Translations under genes and position numbers: made by a program
Source of the DNA: Cyanobacteriota bacterium
Lineage (GTDB): Bacteria > Cyanobacteriota > Cyanobacteriia > Leptolyngbyales > Leptolyngbyaceae
Direction of reading: 5' to 3'
Assembly (NCBI GenBank): GCA_027482985.1
Contig: JAIXVO010000831.1
Coordinates: forward strand, 1 to 5,070
DNA length: 5,070 bases
Notes under the pieces: generated by a model
The model's database searches: none
What the model saw: the letters and a program-made list of their open reading frames with translations, nothing else
Told to the model about the DNA's origin: nothing
In this document: one piece after another, positions 1-5,070 of the stretch
Layout: the number at the start of each line of letters is the position of its first letter
Numbering within the stretch: position 1 is the first letter of the stretch

Positions 1-138
1 CATTCAATCTACGAAGGACTACGGAGTGGCCAGGGGAAACCACTTGTTACAGAATTTGAAATATTTTTTAGAATAACTTAAAGATTTAGCTTTGATTCGA
101 TTAACTTGACAACACCATAGCCGTCTAAACTTAAGCAC

Positions 139-150
139 CCATATATATGG
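139..150. repeat. Perfect 12-bp palindrome CCATATATATGG
   Basis: The sequence CCATATATATGG is its own reverse complement. It lies in AT-rich non-coding DNA with no gene beside it. It could be a protein-binding site or simply an AT-rich chance palindrome. A related CATATATATAG stretch occurs at 3648-3658, just upstream of the diguanylate cyclase gene. That one is not a perfect palindrome and probably contributes to a promoter. Confidence 0.5.
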
Positions 151-293
151 AACTCAATCACAACAACAACCTCTATCAAGTGAAACAACAAGTATTTCTA
201 CAAATTTAGGTTAGTCAAATTTTTCAAACATGTAAACGGACAATATTAGAAATATTCCTTTGGGAATAATTTATATTCAAAGCGATGTTGATA

Positions 294-336
294 AGATCCG
301 ACTTTAGGTAGATGCTGGAAACGCAAAGTCAGATCT
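294..336. repeat. Long-stem hairpin with GGAAAC in the loop
   Basis: Positions 294-305 pair with 325-336. The result is 11 base pairs with one mismatch (C299 opposite A331), closing a 19-nt loop (306-324) that contains TGGAAACGC. No coding frame explains it. It could be the 5' stem-loop of a small RNA reading rightward, with the 383-419 hairpin as the 3' end, or a structured end of a lost IS200/IS605-type element. The structure is seen directly; either function is inference. Confidence 0.5.
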
Positions 337-373
337 AGGAGAATACATCGCATGATTGCAAGGGCTGTAAATT

Positions 374-428
374 CCCCTCAGCGACTTCAGAGCCATGCCC
401 CTAAACGGGGTTTGAAGTCCTTTTGGGG
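374..428. terminator. Nested hairpin downstream of the 100-aa gene, terminator-like
   Basis: GACTTCA (383-389) pairs with TGAAGTC (413-419), enclosing a second helix CCCC (398-401) with GGGG (407-410) around the 5-nt loop TAAAC. An outer CCCC (374-377) can also pair with GGGG (425-428). Read on the plus strand, the 7-bp stem is followed by C and four T residues (421-424), a weak intrinsic terminator for a rightward transcript. On the minus strand it starts about 10 nt after the stop codon of the 429-731 gene but has no T-run after it. The asymmetric 8-nt bulge (390-397) is unusual for a plain terminator, so a structured RNA or an insertion-sequence end remains possible. Confidence 0.45.
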
Positions 429-731
429 TTACTTAAGTAGATCCTGCACAGATCCTGTCGTATGACTCAATTTGAGCCACAGAGCATAGCGCGATCGCGA
501 AACAGTCACTAGTACGGGCAACCCCTGCCGCAACAATTCACAGGCTTGCTGATAAGCCTCTAAGCGATTTGTCGGTCGCGATTCATGCAGCAATCCATAA
601 AGCGTACGATTGTACTGCATTCCCGTGCGAACCGCCTGATTAAAGTAAAACTTAAATGCAGTGGTTTGATTTTCATCAATCGTTAGCGGCACTGAATCTA
701 ATACATTCATTGAGGCAGATAACATATCCAT
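429..731 (-). CDS. Small protein of unknown function, 100 residues
   Basis: I do not recognise this as a named family. The frame opens further upstream, with a GTG at 750-752, but the ATG at 729-731 is preferred. AGGTGA (minus strand of 736-741) sits just ahead of it, leaving 7 nt between the AGG core and the ATG. A second ATG at 723-725 is also possible. The product has no signal peptide or membrane segment. It opens with a short, mildly hydrophobic stretch and has a central aromatic part, FKFYFNQAVRTGMQYNRTLY (residues 28-47). Next comes a predicted helix (EAYQQACELLRQG) and a compact hydrophobic strand ending VLVTVSRSRYALWLKL. This reads like a small soluble alpha/beta domain. The HIP1 site at 491-498 inside it fits a resident cyanobacterial gene. 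It stands alone: non-coding DNA lies on both sides and a hairpin follows its stop. I am fairly sure it is coding, but the role is unknown. Confidence 0.7.
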   Translation of the reverse strand: MDMLSASMNVLDSVPLTIDENQTTAFKFYFNQAVRTGMQYNRTLYGLLHESRPTNRLEAYQQACELLRQGLPVLVTVSRSRYALWLKLSHTTGSVQDLLK

Positions 732-735
732 GTAA

Positions 736-741
736 TCACCT
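736..741 (-). promoter_or_regulatory. Ribosome binding site AGGTGA deciding the start of the 100-aa gene
   Basis: The minus strand reads AGGTGA, then TTAC, then ATG at 731. This supports the ATG as start over the GTG seven codons upstream, which has no purine-rich site at a useful distance. The ATG at 725 lies 10 nt after the AGGTGA and is the second choice. Confidence 0.6.
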
Positions 742-931
742 GAAGGTATCACGGCAAAACTGGTGGGCGATGAAGTAAAAAATGGAACTGAGTCATGAAA
801 CGAGAACTCTTAACGGTGTTCAAGTGGCTGGCTCAATGAAGCCTCAAATAAATCTAAACAATGGATGACTGAGAAATTACGGATCTCAGAAGTGTTATCA
901 AGCAATCAACGTTCATCCTACGTAGGTGATC

Positions 932-1063
932 TCATTGATGAGAAGTATGTCTTTTCACTGAGCCACTTATGGCAATAGCGACTGTTAATGTAACACCTAT
1001 AAACTTCAATCTATAAAAACAGTTTAAAATAAGTGTTACAGGATGTAAAGAAGTTTTAGGCAC
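932..1063 (-). CDS. Possible 43-residue small protein with a strong ribosome binding site
   Basis: A perfect AGGAGG (minus strand of 1068-1073) is followed 4 nt later by GTG at 1061-1063. The frame runs 43 codons to TGA at 932-934. The product begins MPKTSLHPVTLILNCFYRLK and continues with an uncharged stretch, FIGVTLTVAIAISGSV, that could span a membrane. It then ends with basic and polar residues. A short hydrophobic peptide with positive flanks would suit a small membrane protein. Against this, the frame is short, the codon choice is AT-rich, and it overlaps an inverted repeat (989-1040). The spacing to the GTG is also on the short side. An AGGAGG can occur by chance, so this is a candidate only. 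Confidence 0.22.
   Translation of the reverse strand: MPKTSLHPVTLILNCFYRLKFIGVTLTVAIAISGSVKRHTSHQ
989..1040. repeat. Interrupted inverted repeat TGTAACAC / GTGTTACA
   Basis: TGTAACAC (989-996) is the exact reverse complement of GTGTTACA (1033-1040). Inside it, TAAACT (1000-1005) is the exact reverse complement of AGTTTA (1021-1026), leaving a 15-nt loop (1006-1020). Together they give 14 paired bases in one extended hairpin with an unequal internal loop (3 nt against 6 nt). It might be a small structured RNA, a paired operator, or a remnant of a tiny non-autonomous element. No target-site duplication is evident beside it. Confidence 0.45.
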
Positions 1064-1431
1064 AAATCCTCCTAAAGCAGTATTTTGGCGGAGATCCACA
1101 GTGATTGAGGCAACGCAAGAATTTGAAGGGTTAATTTTCTAAATTGATACCAAATTAAACCGCGATCGCAACAGCTGGAAGCCAGCACAAATGATTCATG
1201 ATTCTGATCTCAATTGGGCCGTACAACGATTCCCATTTTCATCAGTATGCGCAATGGCAACCTAGAATTTGGGCAAAATTGGTCTCTCCGTAAGGTGGCA
1301 TATTTCCTGAGTCTTTTTCTCAGTAAGATTGCGGGTATGAGTCGATGCCGCCACGCCGTCGATGCGCCGATTCACCTGCACGCAATCAGTACGTCATCGC
1401 CGTAGACTTTAAGCATCGCCACCAGCAACCA

Positions 1432-1444
1432 CTGCCAGGTCAAT
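1432..1444 (+). repeat. 13-bp direct repeat CTGCCAGGTCAAT, left copy
   Basis: This exact 13-mer recurs at 3717-3729 in the same orientation. The left copy overlaps the stop codon of the diguanylate cyclase gene (TGA on the minus strand at 1440-1442). The right copy lies 84 bp upstream of its start codon, so the two bracket the whole gene. Similarity does not extend past the 13 bases. Confidence 0.45.
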
Positions 1445-3632
1445 CAATCGGAGTGACTTGCGCAAATTGGTAGCAATATTTTCCCTGTTGCTTAGCTTGA
1501 TACATGGCATTGTCAGCCGCTTTCACCAGGGTTTCCACCTCGATCGCATGGGTGGGATAGAGGCTAATCCCCACACTGCTGGTAATTGTCAGCACTTCGC
1601 CCCCCAGTTCCAGCGGTTGGGCGATCGTCTTCAAGAGTTTGTCCGCTACACGAGCCGCATCTTCGGCACTGGGAATCGCGGGCAAAATGACCGTAAACTC
1701 GTCCCCACCGAGCCGCGAAACGGTGTCACTACCGCGCAAACAGCCACTTAACCGAGCCGCGATCGCCTTGAGCAGCAAATCCCCCACATCATGCCCTTTA
1801 GAGTCATTAATTTGTTTGAATCCATCCAGATCGAGAAAAAGTAAACCGACCAGTTGTTGGCGACCCGCCGCCCACTGCATGGCTTGTTCCAGCCGTTCAT
1901 AAAATAACTTGCGATTCGGGAGTCCGGTTAACGAGTCGTGATTGGCAATATGACTGAGCTGACTGGCCGACCGTTGGAGTTCCGCATTGGAGCGAATTAA
2001 TTCTGCTGCCGTGCGTTTGAGTTCTTCCTCCATCCGTTTACGTTCGGTGATGTCGCGAATGATGCCCACCAAAAACAGGTTACCGCCCGCATCCTGATGG
2101 AGCGATCGCTTGATTTCGGCGTAATGGGGCATCCCACTGGCATCGGTAAACAGTTCTTCGTTTTGGTGCGCTTCCCCGCTGCCAAACACCAGCTCATCAT
2201 AATAGTGGAGCGTTGCCGCTTCTTGCTCCGAGAAGACATCGTAGCCGGAGCGTTCTAATAATGCCGCCATCGGTTGTTGCAACAACTGGGCAAATGCTTC
2301 ATTCAACACAATCCATCGATGCAGCCGATCTTTGACATAGATGGGGTCTGGAATCGTATTAATAATCGTATGCAAAAACTCTTTTGAGCGCCGTAACTCT
2401 GCTTCCGAGCGGGCAATGTGGACCGTAATCACACTCGCTGAGCCGACGATCGCCAGCAGCGGCGGCACCACCGGAATCCACCAGCCCAGCATTAACGCCC
2501 CTAACGACACCCCGCCCACGCTGATGAGCGAAGCCCCCAACGCTGGAATCGCCACCCGCAGCGATCGCAAATGCCAACTAATCACCGCTGCGGTCCAGGC
2601 CCACACCCAGATCCAGAGCCAATCTAGCGGTTCCGCCCAACTCACGATCAACGGTCGCTCATTTTTCGCCGCACTAATAAGTTGACTGACAATGTTCGCG
2701 TGTAATTCCACCCCCGCGATCGGCTGTGGGGCACCGAGCAACTGGCTACTGTAGGAAGTCAAACTAAAATCATTCATGCTGATGGCCGTGTAGCCGATCA
2801 ACACCACGCGATCGCGGAACACTGCGGGTGCCACCTTCCCCTGCAACACATCCGTCATCGAGACTTGCTCAAAGCTATTGGCTGGCCCCCGAGGATTGAG
2901 CAAAATTTGGTAACCGCCCGTATCGGCGTGCATATAGCCGCCATCCGAAGCCTTGAGCCGGGGAAAGATCGTGTTGCTTAACTGTAATGCGCCACTTTGA
3001 TCGGCAGCGGGCGTGGGGGTCATGCCCTCACCCTGGAGATATTTCAGCGCTAACACCAGGGCAAAACTCTGACGCGGTTCTTCCTGCCCATCGACAAAGA
3101 AATACAACAATCCCCGCCGCACTTTATCATCCGCATCATGCACGATGTTGTTAAAACCCACCTGCTCCGAGGGCAAATGGGGCGGCGCTGGAATATTGGG
3201 CCCATCGGTATCACCAATATGTTCAATTCCGACTAAGCTGGAATTCGTCTGGAATTGCTGGCTGAGGATGGCATGTCCCGGTTCCACGGGTAAATCCCGG
3301 TAAATATCCAGCCCGATCGCACGGGGTTGCGCCGCCGAAATTTTTGCCATCAATTGCGCAATTTGGGCATCGGGAATCGGAAACTTGCCCACCGCGCGTA
3401 AATCCGGTTCATCAATACCCACAATCACGATCCGTTCATCACGAGGACTGAGCGGTCGTAGGCGGATCAAATAATCCAACGCTGAAAGTTCCCAACTTTG
3501 GAGTAAACCTGCCAGTCGCAGAATAATAACGCCACCCGAAACCCCCAGAGCGGTGAGGAGCACACGGTTTTGTCCCCACTGCTTGAGGCTCGGAAGTTTC
3601 CAGATGGGGAAGTGACGATCGCCCAGGTGCAT
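1440..3632 (-). CDS. Membrane diguanylate cyclase, CHASE2-PAS-GGDEF, 730 residues
   Basis: It should make cyclic di-GMP from two GTP in response to a periplasmic signal. An N-terminal membrane helix (about 25-45) leads into a CHASE2 sensor domain (about 45-330), which includes GIDEPDLRAVGKFPIPD and AIGLDIYRD. Three membrane helices follow (about 336-405), beginning with a tryptophan-rich segment. Then come a PAS domain (about 415-527, ending IIRDITERK), a short coiled-coil linker (530-560) and a GGDEF domain (about 563-725). The catalytic core looks intact: GGDEF at 642-646, metal-binding Asp601 in DLDGFKQIND, and Asn609 and Asp618 at the guanine-contacting positions known from PleD. An RxxD inhibitory site (RGSD, 633-636) sits exactly five residues before GGDEF, so product inhibition is expected. 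There is no EAL domain. The ATG start lacks a Shine-Dalgarno site, but the next Met is residue 95, after the first helix, so this start is sound. The ligand is unknown; the gene appears monocistronic. Confidence 0.96.
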   Translation of the reverse strand: MHLGDRHFPIWKLPSLKQWGQNRVLLTALGVSGGVIILRLAGLLQSWELSALDYLIRLRPLSPRDERIVIVGIDEPDLRAVGKFPIPDAQIAQLMAKISAAQPRAIGLDIYRDLPVEPGHAILSQQFQTNSSLVGIEHIGDTDGPNIPAPPHLPSEQVGFNNIVHDADDKVRRGLLYFFVDGQEEPRQSFALVLALKYLQGEGMTPTPAADQSGALQLSNTIFPRLKASDGGYMHADTGGYQILLNPRGPANSFEQVSMTDVLQGKVAPAVFRDRVVLIGYTAISMNDFSLTSYSSQLLGAPQPIAGVELHANIVSQLISAAKNERPLIVSWAEPLDWLWIWVWAWTAAVISWHLRSLRVAIPALGASLISVGGVSLGALMLGWWIPVVPPLLAIVGSASVITVHIARSEAELRRSKEFLHTIINTIPDPIYVKDRLHRWIVLNEAFAQLLQQPMAALLERSGYDVFSEQEAATLHYYDELVFGSGEAHQNEELFTDASGMPHYAEIKRSLHQDAGGNLFLVGIIRDITERKRMEEELKRTAAELIRSNAELQRSASQLSHIANHDSLTGLPNRKLFYERLEQAMQWAAGRQQLVGLLFLDLDGFKQINDSKGHDVGDLLLKAIAARLSGCLRGSDTVSRLGGDEFTVILPAIPSAEDAARVADKLLKTIAQPLELGGEVLTITSSVGISLYPTHAIEVETLVKAADNAMYQAKQQGKYCYQFAQVTPID

Positions 3633-3645
3633 GCGTTAAACCCAG

Positions 3646-3680
3646 ATCATATATATAGTTAATTTTGGTAGCCTTGAATC
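3646..3680 (-). promoter_or_regulatory. Possible promoter of the diguanylate cyclase gene
   Basis: Reading the minus strand, a TATATATATGAT stretch (3646-3657) lies 14-25 nt before the ATG at 3632. It contains TATGAT (3646-3651) and overlapping TATATA boxes that could serve as a -10. The best -35 is a weak TTCAAG (minus strand of 3674-3679), 17 nt from one of the TATATA boxes. The resulting leader would be very short. The assignment rests only on similarity to sigma-70 consensus, and the -35 match is poor. Confidence 0.3.
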
Positions 3681-3716
3681 CCTTTTAGATTGCCCTCAAC
3701 TCATCCCATCGTAACG

Positions 3717-3729
3717 CTGCCAGGTCAAT
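3717..3729 (+). repeat. 13-bp direct repeat CTGCCAGGTCAAT, right copy
   Basis: This is the second exact copy of the 13-mer at 1432-1444, in the same orientation. It lies in the divergent intergenic region between the cyclase and the ligase. Its first six bases (CTGCCA, 3717-3722) could also act as a weak -35 for a TATAAA at 3741-3746, 18 nt further on, pointing towards the ligase. Confidence 0.45.
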
Positions 3730-3746
3730 TTCTATCAAGCTATAAA
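3717..3746 (+). promoter_or_regulatory. Possible promoter for the ligase transcript
   Basis: CTGCCA (3717-3722) matches TTGACA at four of six positions. It is separated by 18 nt from TATAAA (3741-3746), a good -10 match. A transcript would start at about 3753, at or inside the first codons of the small ORF at 3752. That would make 3753-3882 mostly a leader for the ligase. The call is a consensus match only. Confidence 0.3.
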
Positions 3747-3751
3747 TTTCC

Positions 3752-3880
3752 ATGATGCAATTTCTCACCGCTCTACCCACGCTGCTTGATCAGGCTCGGC
3801 TTTACAGTCGGCGGGATGGGGGCGCGATCGTGGCAGTGGCACATCTCTATATGAGGCTGGATCAGCAAGCCGCACCCTAA
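3752..3880 (+). CDS. Possible 42-residue small ORF immediately upstream of the ligase
   Basis: An open frame starts at two adjacent ATG codons (3752 and 3755) and ends with TAA at 3878-3880, only 2 nt before the ligase ATG. That spacing would allow translational coupling, which matters because the ligase has no clear Shine-Dalgarno site of its own. The product begins MMQFLTALPTLLDQARLYSR and ends YMRLDQQAAP. A mildly hydrophobic middle (AIVAVAHLY) is too short for a certain membrane segment. I do not recognise it. An in-frame stop at 3743-3745 rules out a longer N-terminus. It has no ribosome binding site, and a candidate -10 box at 3741-3746 would start the transcript inside it. It may therefore be a leader, a remnant, or not translated at all. 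Confidence 0.3.
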   Translation: MMQFLTALPTLLDQARLYSRRDGGAIVAVAHLYMRLDQQAAP

Positions 3881-3882
3881 CT

Positions 3883-5070
3883 ATGAAACAGTTTACCCAA
3901 CTCTTTCAACAAATCGATGCGACCACCTCCACGAATGAAAAGGTGTGGGCACTCCAACGCTATTTTCAGCAGGCAGAACCCGCCAATGCCGTTTGGGCAT
4001 TGTATTTATTGCTGGGTAAAACTCGCAAACGCCTGGTTACCTCCAGAGTGCTGCGGACTGTCTTTTTGCAAATTTCTGATTTACCTGAATGGTTATTTGC
4101 TGATTGCTATGCCCAAGTGGGAGATTCCGCTGAAGTGATTGCGCTCTTATTGGGGACGGGATTGGCAGGTTCCAATTCCAGTTCTGACCGTCCCTTACAC
4201 GAGTGGATGGAAGACATTATTCCGCAGGTGAAAGCGGTGCGATCGCCGGAAGAGTTGCCGGAGTTGATCATTTCCTGGTGGCGATCGCTCGATCCCGTTG
4301 AAGTCTTTGTCTTAAACAAGGTGTTAACGGGGGCGTTTCGGGTCGGCGTTTCCGACAAGTTGGTCATTAAAGGTTTGGCTGCCGCTTCCGGGATTTCCGA
4401 AGCCGTGCTAGCGCATCGGTTGATGGGAGAATTTGAGCCGACTGCCGCCTTTTATCAACAACTGATTCATCCCGCAACCGAACGCACCGCACCCAGCCAA
4501 CCCTATCCCTTCTTTCTGGCCTCCGCCCTGGAAGTCGATCGCTTAGCGACAGAAGATTTTGCCCACTGGCAGACCGAATGGAAATGGGATGGCATTCGCG
4601 CCCAAGTGATTCGGCGAGCCGGACAATTGTTTATCTGGTCGCGGGGCGAAGATTTGATCACGGCTCAATTTCCCGAACTGGCTCCCGCCTTCATGACCTT
4701 ACCGGATGGCGTGGTGCTGGATGGTGAAATTTTAGGCTGGGCCGACGATCGCCCCCTGCCCTTCAATGCCCTCCAAAAACGGCTGGGACGCAAAAAGCTA
4801 ACCCCCAAAATTTTGCAAGAAAATCCCGCCCATTTCATCGCCTATGATCTGCTGGAGTATGACGGCAGCGACATCCGCGATCGCCCCTTACGCGATCGCC
4901 GCCAGTTGTTGTCCACTCTCCTGCCGCCTCTCGATCCCGCCTGGGTCACCCTTTCCCCCACGGTCGCCGTCAATTCTCTCGCTGAGTTGCGATCGCAACG
5001 AGCAGCCTCCCGCACCTGTGGAGCCGAGGGTTTAATGGTGAAAGCCCTGGACAGTCCCTATCTCGTTGGG
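3883..5070 (+). CDS. ATP-dependent DNA ligase, N-terminal 396 residues, cut by the window edge
   Basis: It seals nicks in DNA using ATP through a lysyl-AMP intermediate, most likely in DNA repair. The N-terminal DNA-binding domain covers about 1-200 and includes MKQFTQLFQQIDATTSTNEK and LNKVLTGAFRVGVS (144-157). The nucleotidyltransferase domain follows. It carries motif I KWDGIR (234-239, Lys234 the nucleophile), SRGED (253-257), motif III LDGEIL (279-284), motif IIIa FIAYDLLEYDG (318-328) and motif IV EGLMVK (382-387). Motif V and the OB-fold lie beyond the edge; relatives are about 530 residues, so some 140 are missing. The N-terminus matches the bacterial family typified by Pseudomonas putida PP_1105 (TIGR04120, from memory), which fixes the start at 3883. 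That family is usually clustered with a metallo-beta-lactamase-fold exonuclease, an Lhr-type helicase and a phosphoesterase; none is seen upstream here. It would supplement the NAD-dependent LigA. Five HIP1 sites within it indicate a resident gene. Confidence 0.95.
   Translation, partial: MKQFTQLFQQIDATTSTNEKVWALQRYFQQAEPANAVWALYLLLGKTRKRLVTSRVLRTVFLQISDLPEWLFADCYAQVGDSAEVIALLLGTGLAGSNSSSDRPLHEWMEDIIPQVKAVRSPEELPELIISWWRSLDPVEVFVLNKVLTGAFRVGVSDKLVIKGLAAASGISEAVLAHRLMGEFEPTAAFYQQLIHPATERTAPSQPYPFFLASALEVDRLATEDFAHWQTEWKWDGIRAQVIRRAGQLFIWSRGEDLITAQFPELAPAFMTLPDGVVLDGEILGWADDRPLPFNALQKRLGRKKLTPKILQENPAHFIAYDLLEYDGSDIRDRPLRDRRQLLSTLLPPLDPAWVTLSPTVAVNSLAELRSQRAASRTCGAEGLMVKALDSPYLVG

Larger units (their letters stand above)
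1..428. other. AT-rich non-coding region, possible gene tail at the left edge
   Basis: No convincing gene is visible here. All three plus-strand frames are open from the window edge for a short way. Frame 1 ends with TAA at 79-81 (last residues TEFEIFFRIT) and frame 2 with TAA at 74-76. One of them could be the C-terminus of a gene starting outside the window, but I cannot tell which. From about 60 to 290 the DNA is very AT-rich with frequent stops in every frame. It contains a perfect 12-bp palindrome (139-150), a small hairpin (253-258 pairing with 263-268) and the two larger hairpins listed separately. A consensus-like TTGACA sits at 106-111 but has no acceptable -10 box at the right distance. 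Confidence 0.6.
732..1439. other. Region without a confident gene, rich in inverted repeats
   Basis: Nothing here is long enough or protein-like enough to call with confidence. Besides the items listed separately, there is a 6-bp hairpin at 869-874/884-889, a perfect 10-bp palindrome CCTACGTAGG (917-926), an 8-bp stem at 1053-1060/1071-1078 (one G-T pair), and a 5-bp hairpin with a T-rich loop at 1307-1323. GTCGATGC is repeated 17 bp apart (1341 and 1358). A plus-strand frame from 1017 reads through one TAA (1140-1142) to a TAG at about 1253 and might be a decayed gene. Positions 1335-1439 are more GC-rich than the rest and could be residue of an older coding sequence downstream of the cyclase. 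Confidence 0.5.

Noticed and set aside
106..111. TTGACA, a perfect -35 consensus
   Set aside because: No acceptable -10 box 16-18 nt downstream and no gene follows.
1214..1405. 63-codon plus-strand frame starting at TTG
   Set aside because: Weak start, no ribosome binding site, composition not protein-like, and no recognisable motif.
1372..1416. Minus-strand peptide MLKVYGDDVLIACR, reminiscent of the start of a response-regulator receiver domain
   Set aside because: Only 14 residues before a stop, and no receiver motif continues in any frame. The likeness is too short to mean anything.
1..1439. Possible CRISPR array or tRNA in the gene-poor left part
   Set aside because: No regularly spaced repeats and no cloverleaf or conserved tRNA arm sequence could be found.
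1458..2685. Several open frames on the plus strand, and others on the minus strand, inside the diguanylate cyclase gene
   Set aside because: They overlap a complete, well-recognised gene, have low-complexity translations and no domain. They are shadow frames.
4107..4367. 86-codon minus-strand frame inside the ligase gene
   Set aside because: Antisense shadow of a confidently identified coding region.
4986..4999. Perfect 14-bp palindrome GTTGCGATCGCAAC inside the ligase gene
   Set aside because: It is an extended HIP1 site, explained by the genome-wide HIP1 abundance of cyanobacteria.

Overview
The window looks cyanobacterial. The octamer GCGATCGC (HIP1, the highly iterated palindrome of many cyanobacterial chromosomes) occurs 11 times by eye in about 5 kb, at positions 491, 1162, 1759, 2102, 2561, 2808, 4239, 4281, 4877, 4892 and 4989. 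By chance about 0.1 would be expected. Further near-copies are present. The domain style of the main gene (CHASE2, then PAS, then GGDEF) is also common in cyanobacteria. I cannot name the genus.

Layout. Positions 1-428 are AT-rich with no convincing gene, but hold two strong hairpins (294-336 and 383-419) and a perfect 12-bp palindrome. A 100-residue protein of unknown function lies on the minus strand at 429-731, with a Shine-Dalgarno-supported start. Positions 732-1439 have no confident gene. They hold several inverted repeats, a 43-codon minus-strand open frame with a perfect AGGAGG, and a broken plus-strand reading frame, and look like accessory or decaying DNA. The centre (1440-3632, minus) is a complete 730-residue membrane diguanylate cyclase with a periplasmic CHASE2 sensor. 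A 250-bp intergenic region follows, containing a possible 42-codon small ORF. From 3883 to the window edge runs the first 396 codons of an ATP-dependent DNA ligase (plus strand), with catalytic motifs I, III, IIIa and IV visible.

How the genes work together. The cyclase and the ligase are divergently transcribed and have unrelated jobs: c-di-GMP signalling and DNA repair. I see no evidence of a shared pathway. The ligase belongs to the bacterial family usually linked to an exonuclease, an Lhr-type helicase and a phosphoesterase. No exonuclease lies upstream here; partners, if any, must be beyond the right edge.

I found no CRISPR array, tRNA, rRNA or intact mobile element. Nothing in the window clearly shows a new biological system. 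The most open items are the two-hairpin region at 294-424, the 100-residue unknown protein, and the small ORF abutting the ligase.
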